Positions 19,191 through 27,411 of a stretch of 64,000 bases of DNA are shown piece by piece. Location: NCBI GenBank assembly GCA_963815775.1, contig CAWFIB010000021.1:310001-374000 (forward strand). The letters run 5' to 3'. A program made the translations under genes and the position numbers. Within the stretch, counting starts at the first letter, position 1. The number at the start of each line of letters is the position of its first letter. Under the pieces are notes generated by a model. That model was not told the DNA's origin. It ran no database searches and was given only the letters and a program-made list of their open reading frames with translations. Source of the DNA: CAVVDY01 sp963815775 (lineage in GTDB: Bacteria > Acidobacteriota > Terriglobia > Terriglobales > Acidobacteriaceae).

Positions 19191-20429
19191 CTACTCGTAC
19201 CGCAAGCTCTCCACCGGATCGAGCCTGGCAGCGCGGGCAGCCGGAACGGTCCCAAACAATACGCCCACGATCGACGAAACCAGGATCGCAATAATCACCG
19301 ACCACCCCGAGACGGGGACGCGATAGTTGGTGAGAAAGCGCAGCGAGAAGGGCAGGGCCAGCCCAACCACAATGCCCACGATTCCGCCGCCCAGCGAGAT
19401 CATCATCGATTCCGCCAAAAACTGGGCGCGGATTTCGTGGCTGGTCGCTCCCACGGCCTTGCGCACCCCAATCTCGCGGATGCGTGAAGTCACCGTCGCC
19501 AGCATGATGTTCATGATTCCCACCCCGCTGACCAGCAGCGTCAGCACCGAAATCAGCAGCAGGACTGTCGTCAGCGCGTTCGCCGTCTTGCTGGCCACGC
19601 TGAGCAATTGCGTCAGGTTATCGACCTTGTAAACCGATTCCGGACGATGTCGCGACTTGAGCACTTGAAGAATCTGCTCCGTCGCGCGCGGGACTTCGCG
19701 GGAATCGGCGACTGAAAAGAAGATCTGCTTCACCGCTTCGTCGGATGTGAAGAAGCGGGCCACGGTGTGCGGGATCAGGATGGTTTCTTCCGAAATCTCC
19801 GACTGGCCGAAGGTGTCGACCCTCTCTTTGAAGACCCCTATGATCACGAACGGCAAGCCCTGCAGCCGGATCTCCTGACCCACGGCCGCGTCCGGGGAGC
19901 CATAGAGCCGGTTGGCAAGGTTCAGCGTTATCACCGCCACCTTGCTGCGCGCCCGCACGTCATTCACGTCAAAGAAGCGTCCGGCCAGGACTTCCAGGTT
20001 GCGCACCCACTGATACTGATACGAGACGCCAAGGATCAGCACGTCGCGCTCCTTGCCCCCGGGAACGGCGATGCGGTCGTGCAGTTCGAGCATGGGCGAC
20101 GACGAGGTGATGCCCGGCACTTGCCTTCGTACCGCTTCCATGTCCTCCAGCGTGAGGTAGTCACTGGAAGTGGTTCCGTGGATGCTGCCACCCTGGTAAT
20201 AAGCCACCATCATGTTGGCGCCGATAGCCTGGATCTCGCGCAGGATGTATTCCTTCCCGGTCAGACCAATGGTGACGACCAGGATGAGAGAGGCAGTGCC
20301 GATCACCATGCCCAGCGCCGTCAGCATGAAGCGGGTCTTGTGCGCGCGAAAGGTCTCGACGGCGACACTGATGGTTTCGCCGAGGACCAGCCTGGGGTAG
20401 GGACGTCCGTTCGCCGCTCTGATTGCCAT
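19191..20429 (-). CDS. MacB/FtsX-type ABC transporter permease
   Basis: A 412-aa inner-membrane permease with a transmembrane helix near residues 30-50, a large periplasmic MacB-core domain, and three C-terminal helices typical of FtsX (LLISVLTLLVSGVGIMNIML, then EIRAQFLAESMMISLGG, and a last VIIAILVSSIVGVLFG). The closing PAARAARLDPVESLRYE is the family signature. Members export peptides, lipoproteins or drugs, or transduce signals with a partner ATPase. No ATPase or membrane-fusion gene is adjacent, so the partner must be encoded elsewhere. The ATG at 20429 is preferred over the longer frame from 20456. Confidence 0.88.
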   Translation of the reverse strand: MAIRAANGRPYPRLVLGETISVAVETFRAHKTRFMLTALGMVIGTASLILVVTIGLTGKEYILREIQAIGANMMVAYYQGGSIHGTTSSDYLTLEDMEAVRRQVPGITSSSPMLELHDRIAVPGGKERDVLILGVSYQYQWVRNLEVLAGRFFDVNDVRARSKVAVITLNLANRLYGSPDAAVGQEIRLQGLPFVIIGVFKERVDTFGQSEISEETILIPHTVARFFTSDEAVKQIFFSVADSREVPRATEQILQVLKSRHRPESVYKVDNLTQLLSVASKTANALTTVLLLISVLTLLVSGVGIMNIMLATVTSRIREIGVRKAVGATSHEIRAQFLAESMMISLGGGIVGIVVGLALPFSLRFLTNYRVPVSGWSVIIAILVSSIVGVLFGTVPAARAARLDPVESLRYE

Positions 20430-20617
20430 GCTGCTAGTTCCACAGATTAAACACATGGCGCCCAGGGTTCAACGCGGCCGCTGTTTCCTGGCCAAGTCGC
20501 CACGCCGCTTTTTTTCAGTGGGCGAACGATTTTGTGAAATGCGCCGGGCCAAGCTTGGTGCCGCTCTGTGGCGGTGTTATCGTCAGTACGTTGTATTCCC
20601 CCGTGCACATTTCGCGG

Positions 20618-21556
20618 ATGGGACTAAGGCTTGCGCCCGCCTTGGTGCTGCTTTCCCTGGGCGTGTTCCAGGCTGCCGCTCAGCAGAACATTGGTGAGCT
20701 TTACGCCACCGACGCAAGGGTCAAAGGCTCGGTCATTTTGGCGGGATCGGGCACTGGAGTACTCAGCGGATCGCAGATCGCCGCCGGCACCCAGACCGCG
20801 ACCTTGAAGCTGGAGCGCGGCGGAAGCGTGCTGGTCTGTCCGGGTACAAGCCTTTCGGTGGCGTCCTCGGAGAATGGCCGGCGCCTCATGTTCAGCGTGA
20901 ACTCCGGCAACCTGGAATTCGACTATCCGATTGGTTCCTCCTCCGACAGTTTGCTGACTCCGGACTTCCGTCTGCTGCTGCCCGGACCGGGCAGGATCCA
21001 TGTCGCCTTGCGCATCAGTCCCAACGGCGATACCTGCGTGCAATCGCTTCCCATGAACGGTTCAGCGCTGATTGTTTCCGAGGCCATCGGAGACCAGAGC
21101 TATCAGGTCAAGCAGGATGAGGCCGTGCTCTTCAAGGGAGGCCATATTCAGGGGGCCACGCCAACCCATCAGAGCTGCGGATGCCCGGCGTCTGTCCCCG
21201 TGCAGGTCGCGCATCCCGTGCCGCTAGAGACTCCTGCGAAGCCTCCACCGCCAACCAGCGGCGCTGCCCTCGCCGCCGCTATGGACGAATCGGCGCCGGC
21301 GATGCCGCAAACTCATCTCTCGGTTGATGCGCCCTTCGTCTTTCACGGCAACGACGTTCCACCCGACATGACGGAGGTCGTTGCCCATCTCAAACTGGAC
21401 GACTCGCAGGTTGTGCCGCTGGAGCCGGTGGTGTTGCCGCCGGGCAAGCAGAAGAGGAACGAGGCGAAGGGCCAGCCGGTCGCGACCGCTCAGGCGGAGC
21501 AGAAACACGGCGTCTTCGGCAGAATCGGCGCATTTTTCGCGTCCATCTTCCACTAA
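20618..21556 (+). CDS. Secreted protein with FecR-like region, unknown role
   Basis: A 312-aa exported protein. The signal peptide MGLRLAPALVLLSLGVFQAAA sits at the start, followed by about 150 residues with the FecR-like pattern (V.G..IL.G....SGS.I..G...A.L.L..GG.V.V.PGT.L.V), then a cysteine pair (CGCPAS), a proline-rich linker and a tail with VFGRIGAFFASIF. The frame is open from 20534 but the ATG at 20618 places the signal peptide first. It starts 190 bp from the divergent permease gene. No partner sigma factor is nearby, so the FecR-like fold here may be structural rather than regulatory. Confidence 0.7.
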   Translation: MGLRLAPALVLLSLGVFQAAAQQNIGELYATDARVKGSVILAGSGTGVLSGSQIAAGTQTATLKLERGGSVLVCPGTSLSVASSENGRRLMFSVNSGNLEFDYPIGSSSDSLLTPDFRLLLPGPGRIHVALRISPNGDTCVQSLPMNGSALIVSEAIGDQSYQVKQDEAVLFKGGHIQGATPTHQSCGCPASVPVQVAHPVPLETPAKPPPPTSGAALAAAMDESAPAMPQTHLSVDAPFVFHGNDVPPDMTEVVAHLKLDDSQVVPLEPVVLPPGKQKRNEAKGQPVATAQAEQKHGVFGRIGAFFASIFH

Positions 21557-21668
21557 GCAGAGTCTGAGTCCAAGTGTTGAAAGGGACGGCCTTTAGGCCG
21601 TCCGTACGCGCCTGAAAGAAATCTGGGCTTTAGCCCCTGAGGGGCTTCGATCCCGAGACTCTCCTAAG
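21553..21668. repeat. Gamma-type MITE-like element, copy 2
   Basis: About 116 bases bounded by imperfect inverted repeats, CTAAGCAGAGTCTG on the left (starting inside the upstream stop codon) and its counterpart AGACTCTCCTAAG on the right. Inside are GGACGGCCTTTAGGCCGTCC (21584-21603) and GGGCTTTAGCCC (21625-21636). The layout matches the copy at 24237-24362. Confidence 0.7.
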
Positions 21669-21678
21669 ACGCACGCTT

Positions 21679-22452
21679 CTATTTGATGATGCCTCGTTCT
21701 GAGGCTTCGATGAACTTCACCAGCGCCGCCACGTCTGCATCGTCGCTTTCGCTGCGCAGCTTTTCCAGTGCCTGCGAGGTGTTCAGTTTGGAGGCCAGCA
21801 GGACCCTGAAGGCGTGGTGGAGTTTGGCAATGCGTTCGTGCGAGAAGCCGCGACGTTGCAGGCCAACCTTGTTGAGCATGTAGGCATGCGTGTCGCGCTC
21901 GGCGCTGGTCATGGAGAAGGGAAGCACGTCCCGGGTGATGGTTGTGCCGCCGCCGACATAGGAATGCGCTCCAATGCGCACGAACTGATGCACCGGGCAA
22001 AGCGCGCCCACCACCGCCCACTCCTCGACCGTTACATGGCCCGCGAGCGTGGCCGCGTTTACCAGCATGGCGTGATCGCCGATCACGCAGTCGTGGCCGA
22101 TGTGGGTGTAGGCCATGATGAGCGTGTCATTGCCCACGCGGGTGACGCCTCCGCCTTTCACCGTGCCGCGGGTGATGGTGACGTATTCGCGGATCTGATT
22201 GCGGTCGCCGACTTCCAGACGCGTGGGCTCGTTGTTATAAGTGACGTCCTGGGGATCGCCCCCGATCACGGCAAAGGAATAAATCTTGTTGTCGCGCCCC
22301 AGGCGGGAGGGCCCACCAATCACGACATGCGCGCCCAGTTCGCAGTTCTCGCCCAACTCGACTCCGGCTCCTATGACGCAATATGGGCCGATGGTGCAGG
22401 AAGAAGGAACCTTCGCGCTGCGATCGACGATGGCCGTCGGGTGGATGCTCAT
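21679..22452 (-). CDS. lpxA: Acyl-ACP:UDP-N-acetylglucosamine O-acyltransferase
   Basis: First enzyme of lipid A synthesis, adding a 3-hydroxyacyl chain to UDP-GlcNAc in the cytoplasm. The 257-aa protein consists of left-handed beta-helix hexapeptide repeats (IHPTAIVDRSAKVPSS, IGPYCVIGAGV, VVIGGPSRLG) over the first 190 residues, with the catalytic histidine in AYTHIGHDCVIGD and a C-terminal helical domain. It supports a Gram-negative outer membrane with lipopolysaccharide. fabZ lies 5 bp upstream on the same strand, the classic pairing. Confidence 0.96.
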   Translation of the reverse strand: MSIHPTAIVDRSAKVPSSCTIGPYCVIGAGVELGENCELGAHVVIGGPSRLGRDNKIYSFAVIGGDPQDVTYNNEPTRLEVGDRNQIREYVTITRGTVKGGGVTRVGNDTLIMAYTHIGHDCVIGDHAMLVNAATLAGHVTVEEWAVVGALCPVHQFVRIGAHSYVGGGTTITRDVLPFSMTSAERDTHAYMLNKVGLQRRGFSHERIAKLHHAFRVLLASKLNTSQALEKLRSESDDADVAALVKFIEASERGIIK

Positions 22453-22457
22453 CGCAG

Positions 22458-22982
22458 CTAGGCAGACTCCGCGGCGGGTTGGTGGGAGCTTGTCGGTCCG
22501 GCCTTTTGCCGCTCACGGTCCAGCAGGCGGCATGTGATGACCGCCTCGCACGCCAGTTTGTCGCCGACGTACGCCTTGCCCTGCATGCGGCCGGCGGTGC
22601 CGCGCCATACCAGAACATCCACCTCGATGCGAAGCTGGTCGCCAGGCACCACCGGCCGGCGAAACTTCGCTTTCTCAATGCCGGTGAACAGCAGCAGCTT
22701 CTGCTCGCGGTCAGGAAATTCCGTCAGCAGTAACACCCCTCCTGCCTGTGCCATCGCCTCCACCACCAGCACTCCCGGCATGATGGGAAACGTCGGGAAA
22801 TGCCCGGCGAAGAAGGGCTCGTTGATGGTGACGTTTTTGAGCGCGACAATGCGCTTGGTGCGAACGATTTCCGTGATGCGGTCGATCAGCAGAAACGGAA
22901 ACCGGTGGGGCAGGATCTTCAGGATATCCTGAAGGTCGAGGCTCGTTTTGTCGGCTAAGGCCGGATTTGCCTGGTCGCTCAT
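22458..22982 (-). CDS. fabZ: 3-hydroxyacyl-[ACP] dehydratase
   Basis: Hot-dog fold dehydratase (174 aa) of fatty acid elongation, acting on 3-hydroxyacyl-ACP, the same substrate pool LpxA draws on. The catalytic histidine is in GHFPTFPIMPG and the glutamate in VLVVEAMAQAGG; HRFPFLLIDRI near residue 27 is the other family block. The frame is open to 23012, but the ATG at 22982 (MSDQANPA) gives a normal N terminus. A C-terminal extension of about 20 residues (QKAGPTSSHQPAAESA) is longer than usual. It is followed at 5 bp by lpxA. Confidence 0.95.
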   Translation of the reverse strand: MSDQANPALADKTSLDLQDILKILPHRFPFLLIDRITEIVRTKRIVALKNVTINEPFFAGHFPTFPIMPGVLVVEAMAQAGGVLLLTEFPDREQKLLLFTGIEKAKFRRPVVPGDQLRIEVDVLVWRGTAGRMQGKAYVGDKLACEAVITCRLLDRERQKAGPTSSHQPAAESA

Positions 22983-23043
22983 AACCTGAGTTGAAAACGA
23001 TAGATTATACATTTCGAGTTGTTACCCGAGGCTCAGTGTCACG

Positions 23044-24240
23044 ATGAATACTCCATCACGAACCACATCCCGGAAACCCGGGGCCGCTTCTGTTGCCGGC
23101 GATCCACGCCTTGCGCAAATTCGCGACTGGCTCATGCCGCGCAAGCCTGAGATGGTCGGCAGTCTCAAAGAACTGGTCCTGATCGAATCTCCCACCCACG
23201 ACAAAGCCGCGTGCGACGCGCTGTGTGCCCTGCTGGCCAATCAATTCCTGCAACTCGGCGGGCGGGTGAAGCTGCATCGCCAGAAGAAGGCCGGCCATCA
23301 CCTTCAGGTTGAGTTCGCCGGAGGGCGTGGCCACAAGCCTATTCTGTTGCTGGGCCATTACGACACCGTATATGGCCTCGGGACGCTGGCCTCGATGCCG
23401 TGGCGCGAAAGCAAAGGGCTGGTCTATGGGCCGGGCGTCTTCGACATGAAGGGCGGCATCGTGCAGATGATGTTTGCCATCCGTGCTTTGCAAACCACGG
23501 GAGGGCTTCCCCGGCCGATCACGGTGCTGCTGGTGTCCGATGAGGAGGAAGGCAGCGAGACCTCACGCGCCATCACGGAGAAGATTGCCGGCCGCTGCGA
23601 GACGGTGCTGGTCTGCGAACCGGCGGGGCGCGGCGGAGCCCTGAAGACGGCGCGCAAAGGCGTTGGCGGCTTCACCATTCGGGTCAGTGGAGTGGCTTCG
23701 CACGCAGGACTGGACTTCGAGAAGGGACAGAACGCAATTCTGGAGCTCTCGCACCAGGTGCAGGCGGTGGCGGCCATGACGAACCTGGAGCGAGGCATCA
23801 CGCTCAATCCGGGTATCATTCGCGGCGGCACAAGGACCAATGTAGTGCCGTCGGAGGCCGAGGCCGAATGCGATCTGCGCATTACCAGCAAAGTTGACGG
23901 GGACCTGATGATGCGTAAGGTTCGCGCCCTGCGGGCGGTCAATAAGAAATGCAAGCTGCACATCGAAGGCGGCATCAATCGCCCGCCGCTGGAGCGCTCG
24001 CCTCAGGTCGTGGCCCTGTTCCGGCAGGCGCAGACTGTGGCTGGGCAGCTTGGATTCCCGCTAAGCGAAATTTCGGTGGGCGGTGGCTCGGACGGCAACT
24101 TCACCGCCGGCATGGGCATTCCCACGCTCGACGGACTGGGCGCAGTGGGCGATGGCGCGCATTCGCCGCGTGAGTCCCTGGTCGCTGCCGAGATGCCGCG
24201 GCGCGCCGCACTGCTCGCCGGTTTGATCGTAAGTCTCTAG
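23044..24240 (+). CDS. M20 family metallopeptidase, carboxypeptidase G2-like
   Basis: Zinc-dependent M20 peptidase of 398 aa, most like glutamate carboxypeptidases. Metal ligands and catalytic residues are in LLGHYDTVYG (about residue 100), GVFDMKGGIVQ, VSDEEEGSETS and the C-terminal GDGAHSPRE; the dimerisation domain starts at about residue 195 (ARKGVGGFTIRVSGVASHAG). No signal peptide is evident, so it is probably cytoplasmic. The ATG at 23044 is used; it is divergent from fabZ. The stop codon lies inside the left arm of a gamma-type repeat element. Confidence 0.9.
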   Translation: MNTPSRTTSRKPGAASVAGDPRLAQIRDWLMPRKPEMVGSLKELVLIESPTHDKAACDALCALLANQFLQLGGRVKLHRQKKAGHHLQVEFAGGRGHKPILLLGHYDTVYGLGTLASMPWRESKGLVYGPGVFDMKGGIVQMMFAIRALQTTGGLPRPITVLLVSDEEEGSETSRAITEKIAGRCETVLVCEPAGRGGALKTARKGVGGFTIRVSGVASHAGLDFEKGQNAILELSHQVQAVAAMTNLERGITLNPGIIRGGTRTNVVPSEAEAECDLRITSKVDGDLMMRKVRALRAVNKKCKLHIEGGINRPPLERSPQVVALFRQAQTVAGQLGFPLSEISVGGGSDGNFTAGMGIPTLDGLGAVGDGAHSPRESLVAAEMPRRAALLAGLIVSL

Positions 24241-24362
24241 GGAAGGTCTGATTAAGTCCGGGCTTGAAGGGGACGGCCTTCAGGCCGTCCGTAGGTGCCT
24301 GGAATGAAGCTGGGCTTCAGCCCCTGAGGATCTTCGATCGGACTTAATCAGACTCTCCCTAG
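24237..24362. repeat. Gamma-type MITE-like element, copy 3
   Basis: The best preserved gamma copy. The terminal inverted repeat is about 24 bp: CTAGGGAAGG then TCTGATTAAGTCCG at 24237-24260, mirrored by CGGACTTAATCAGA at 24339-24352 and TCCCTAG to 24362, with the 14-bp core perfect. Inside are GGACGGCCTTCAGGCCGTCC (24271-24290) and GGGCTTCAGCCC (24312-24323). The left arm contains the stop codon of the M20 peptidase gene; the right end abuts the tatA promoter. Confidence 0.75.
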
Positions 24363-24367
24363 ATTCT

Positions 24368-24396
24368 TTGACGCTGACATGACAAAGGCCTAGAAT
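24368..24396 (+). promoter_or_regulatory. Sigma-70-type promoter of tatA
   Basis: TTGACG (24368-24373) and TAGAAT (24391-24396) are separated by exactly 17 bases, each one mismatch from consensus. The predicted start of transcription lies about 60 bases before the tatA ATG. Confidence 0.65.
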
Positions 24397-24460
24397 TTAG
24401 GCAGCCCGCAGCATCTTGCCTGATCGCAACGAAAGACCGGGCTGTGTACCGGGAGGTTTC

Positions 24461-24649
24461 ATGTTTGGTGGAAAGATCGGTCTGCCGGAGCTGGCGATCA
24501 TTGTGTTCATCGCCCTGCTCATCTTCGGACCCAAGAAGCTGGGCGAGTTGGGCAAGGGATTGGGCGAGGGTATCCGCAACTTCAAATCATCGATGAACGA
24601 CCACAGCGCCCCGAGCAACACGACTCCAGACGAGAAGAAGCAGGCGTAG
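24461..24649 (+). CDS. tatA: Twin-arginine translocase subunit TatA
   Basis: A 62-aa pore-forming subunit of the Tat system that exports folded proteins. It has the usual short N terminus, one transmembrane helix (LPELAIIVFIALLIFG, about residues 8-23), the FGPKKLGELGKGLGEGIRNFK amphipathic region, and a charged tail. GGGAGG lies five bases before the ATG at 24461. tatB and tatC are not adjacent, as is common outside the Proteobacteria. Confidence 0.93.
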   Translation: MFGGKIGLPELAIIVFIALLIFGPKKLGELGKGLGEGIRNFKSSMNDHSAPSNTTPDEKKQA

Positions 24650-24723
24650 GCGTTCCCACCCGCTTTGTATCAGGGCGCGGCCTTCAGCCGTGCCGAACCC
24701 GCCGCATACCGCGTGGGCTTTAA

Positions 24724-24863
24724 AGGTTGCTGAAAAACTCCCGACCGGACCGCATTTTGAACGGGCACAGCTTTACCTGTGCCGCAGACGCCCTTTGTTT
24801 CTATCATTCCGAGCGGACTTTAGTCCGCGAGAAATCTGCCTTCGATGGTTTCTCCAGCCACCT
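24724..24863. repeat. Alpha-type MITE-like element, copy 1
   Basis: A 140-bp unit with terminal inverted repeats AGGTTGCTGAAAAACTC on the left and GGTTTCTCCAGCCACCT on the right. Inside are the hairpins GGGCACAGCTTTACCTGTGCC and GCGGACTTTAGTCCGC. It lies directly against the maf stop codon. The bases between tatA and this unit (24650-24723) carry two more short palindromic fragments and no gene. Confidence 0.7.
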
Positions 24864-24865
24864 GT

Positions 24866-25456
24866 TTAGCTCTTGCCGGTTCCATCTTTGACAGAGCTCT
24901 GTTCGTACTCCCGCAGCATCTTGTAAACCCGTGCCACCGGCAATCCCACCACGTTGAAGTAGCAACCCTCGACTCGCTCCACCCAGCGCGAGGCCATGCC
25001 CTGAATTGCATAGGCCCCGGCTTTGTCCATCGGCTCGAGGGTGGCAATATAGTCGGCAATCTCGACCTCTGACATTGTGGTAAAGCTGACCTGCGTAACC
25101 TCGGCCTCGCTCCGCTCCAATCCAGCGGCTGCCAGGCAAACGCCGGTGATGACCTGGTGCGTTCTGCCTGACAGCAGGCGCAACATACGCGCGGCATCGT
25201 CGTCATTGGCAGGCTTTTCCAGCAGTTGAGCATCGACGACCACGACTGTATCCGCGCCCAGCACAACCGCGTCGGGACGGCGGGCCAGCACGACTTGCGC
25301 CTTGTCGCGCGCCAGTCGCTGCGCGTATTGCAGCGGAGCTTCGCCGGCCTGTGGCGCTTCGTGGATATTGGCAGGCTCGACCTCGAAAGCGATACCCGCA
25401 TTGCGCAACAGTTCAGCGCGACGCGGCGAGGCAGATGCGAGAATAAGGCGAGGCAT
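24866..25456 (-). CDS. maf: Maf family nucleoside triphosphate pyrophosphatase
   Basis: House-cleaning pyrophosphatase (196 aa) that hydrolyses dTTP/UTP or modified nucleotides to monophosphates. LILASASPRRAELLRNAGI at residues 4-22 is the nucleotide-binding signature. Next come the base-contact region ARDKAQVV, the catalytic VVLGADTVVV at about 65-74, and the lysine-poor GRTHQVITGVC block. The start ATG gives the expected MPRLILAS N terminus. Downstream an alpha repeat abuts the stop codon; upstream is a heptamer-phased palindrome. Confidence 0.93.
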   Translation of the reverse strand: MPRLILASASPRRAELLRNAGIAFEVEPANIHEAPQAGEAPLQYAQRLARDKAQVVLARRPDAVVLGADTVVVVDAQLLEKPANDDDAARMLRLLSGRTHQVITGVCLAAAGLERSEAEVTQVSFTTMSEVEIADYIATLEPMDKAGAYAIQGMASRWVERVEGCYFNVVGLPVARVYKMLREYEQSSVKDGTGKS

Positions 25457-25465
25457 GGGGCTACA

Positions 25466-25563
25466 TTAGCATTTAGCGACGAGCGACGAGCCATTAGCAC
25501 TTAGCCGTTAGCATTTGGTTGTCGAGTTCTCAGCCCAAAGCCAAAAGCTAAGTGCTAAGTGCA
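25466..25563. repeat. Heptamer-phased imperfect palindrome (TTAGCNN type)
   Basis: Ninety-eight bases divide into 14 consecutive 7-mers. The left arm runs TTAGCAT, TTAGCGA, CGAGCGA, CGAGCCA, TTAGCAC, TTAGCCG, TTAGCAT. The right arm (25536-25563) runs CAAAGCC, AAAAGCT, AAGTGCT, AAGTGCA. TTAGCACTTAGC pairs with GCTAAGTGCTAA. It fills the maf-treZ gap. Confidence 0.7.
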
Positions 25564-25595
25564 TCCCCCAAGACCCTGTGCTCGTCTGATGTGAA

Positions 25596-27278
25596 GTGAC
25601 TACTGCGACTCAAACCAAGGCCTACGGCGCCACCATTCGCGAAAAGCAAGTTGAGTTCCGCGTGTGGGCCCCCACGCCGAAGCACATCACCTTGCGCCTG
25701 CTGCGCGCAGGGCGCGAGCCGGAAGACATTCCCATGCGCCGCGACGGTGAAGACTTTGTCGCCGTAACCGAGGCGCGACCCGGCGACCGCTACGCCTACA
25801 TTCTCGACGGCGGCAAGCCGATTCCGGATCCCGTATCCCGCTTCCTGCCCCACGGCGTACATGGACCGACGGAGATCATCGATCCCGCTCTCTTCTCCTG
25901 GTCCGATAGATCGTGGCGCGGCCTGCGGCTTGAGGACTATGTCCTTTACGAGCTGCACATCGGCGCCTTCACCCCGCAGGGCACCTTCGAAAGTGCAATC
26001 GAGAAGCTGCCGTATCTGAAGGACCTTGGCATTACCGTGGTCGAGGTCATGCCTGTCGCCGCCACTCCCGGCATGCGCAACTGGGGATACGACGGAGTGT
26101 CGCCGTATGCGGTGCAGGCGAACTACGGCGGGCCGGCGGCTTTTCGCCGATTCGTCGATGCGGCACACCAGCACGGGCTGGGTGTCAACCTCGACGTGGT
26201 CTACAACCACCTCGGACCCGAGGGCAACTATCTCCGGATGTTTGGACCGTACTTCACCGCCCATCACAAGACGCCATGGGGGGAAGCGATCAACTACGAC
26301 GACCACGGCTGTGAGCACGTTCGGCGATATGTCGTAGAGAACGCCCTGTTCTGGATCCGCGAATACCATCTCGACGGGCTGCGTCTCGACGCAGTGCAGA
26401 CCATCAAGGACGATTCCCCAAAACATATTCTGGCGGAGATAAAGGAGAACGTGCAGGCCCTGGCCGCGAAGCTGAACCGCGACGTCGTGGTGATCGCCGA
26501 GACCGACGAGAACGATTCGCTGTACGTCGAAGCTCCTCCGGAAGGCGACGGGCTCGACGCAATCTGGAGCGACGACTTCCATCACGCGCTGCACGCGCTG
26601 TGGACGGGCGAGCGTACCGGCTACTACCAGGATTTCGGCCGCGCCGAACAGGTCGCAACCGCGCTGCGCGAGGGATACGTCTTCCAGGGCGAACCCTTTG
26701 CTTATTGGCATGCGCCTCGCGGCACGCCTGCCAAAGATGTTCCGCTTCCGGCAAATGTCATCTGCATTCAGAACCACGATCAGGTTGGCAATCGCGCCAA
26801 GGGCGAGCGTTTGACCGCGCTGGTTCCCCGCGGCGCGCGCAAAGTCGCGGCAGCGCTTCTGCTGCTGGCCCCGCATACCCCGCTGCTCTTCATGGGACAG
26901 GAGTACGACGAGGGCGCTCCCTTTCAGTTCTTTGCGGACTTCGAGGATCCCGAGCTGAAGAAAGCCGTCAGCCAAGGCCGGCGCAGCGAGTTCAAGGATT
27001 TTGACTTCAGCGAAGTGCCCGACCCGGAAGATCCCGAAACCTTCAAGCGTTCCAGGCTGATGTGGGCGAGTGCGCCGGAGAACCACGAGATGCTGGCCTG
27101 GTATCGGAAGCTTCTGGAACTGAGGAAGCGTTGCGTTGTCGGCCATGAGCGCCGCGCCGAAGTGACGTACGAACGGGGTGTGCTGACGATGCTCCTTCCT
27201 GCGACGAGGCCCGCACTGCGCATCCAAGCGACGCTGGAACGCGGGGCAGCCCTGCCTCAGCAGGCGATTTCGGCATGA
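25596..27278 (+). CDS. treZ: Malto-oligosyltrehalose trehalohydrolase
   Basis: GH13 enzyme (560 aa) that releases trehalose from maltooligosyltrehalose, the second step of the TreY-TreZ route. An N-terminal E-set domain (VEFRVWAPTPKHITLRL) precedes the barrel. Barrel motifs are GVNLDVVYNHLGP, DGLRLDAVQTI (nucleophile Asp), VVVIAETDEND (acid/base Glu) and ICIQNHDQVGNRA. Start is the GTG at 25596. treY and treX are not in the window, though glgP 20 kb away feeds on the same glucan pool. A long antisense frame across it is a composition artefact. Confidence 0.95.
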   Translation: MTTATQTKAYGATIREKQVEFRVWAPTPKHITLRLLRAGREPEDIPMRRDGEDFVAVTEARPGDRYAYILDGGKPIPDPVSRFLPHGVHGPTEIIDPALFSWSDRSWRGLRLEDYVLYELHIGAFTPQGTFESAIEKLPYLKDLGITVVEVMPVAATPGMRNWGYDGVSPYAVQANYGGPAAFRRFVDAAHQHGLGVNLDVVYNHLGPEGNYLRMFGPYFTAHHKTPWGEAINYDDHGCEHVRRYVVENALFWIREYHLDGLRLDAVQTIKDDSPKHILAEIKENVQALAAKLNRDVVVIAETDENDSLYVEAPPEGDGLDAIWSDDFHHALHALWTGERTGYYQDFGRAEQVATALREGYVFQGEPFAYWHAPRGTPAKDVPLPANVICIQNHDQVGNRAKGERLTALVPRGARKVAAALLLLAPHTPLLFMGQEYDEGAPFQFFADFEDPELKKAVSQGRRSEFKDFDFSEVPDPEDPETFKRSRLMWASAPENHEMLAWYRKLLELRKRCVVGHERRAEVTYERGVLTMLLPATRPALRIQATLERGAALPQQAISA

Positions 27279-27361
27279 CCGAGCTCCTGCATTGCGACGA
27301 AGACGGCTTCGCGGTCCGAGTCTCCAGCGTATAAGGCGCCGAACCAGCGGAGAGGCTGTCG

Positions 27362-27367
27362 TATAAT
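27362..27367 (+). promoter_or_regulatory. Possible -10 element before the M28 peptidase gene
   Basis: A perfect TATAAT lies 45 bases before the chosen TTG start. No convincing -35 hexamer is found 16-18 bases upstream, so this is only a candidate. Confidence 0.3.
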
Positions 27368-27411
27368 CCTCAACTTCGTTCCAAACTTTGGAACGCAGTC
27401 CGAGGGCTACC

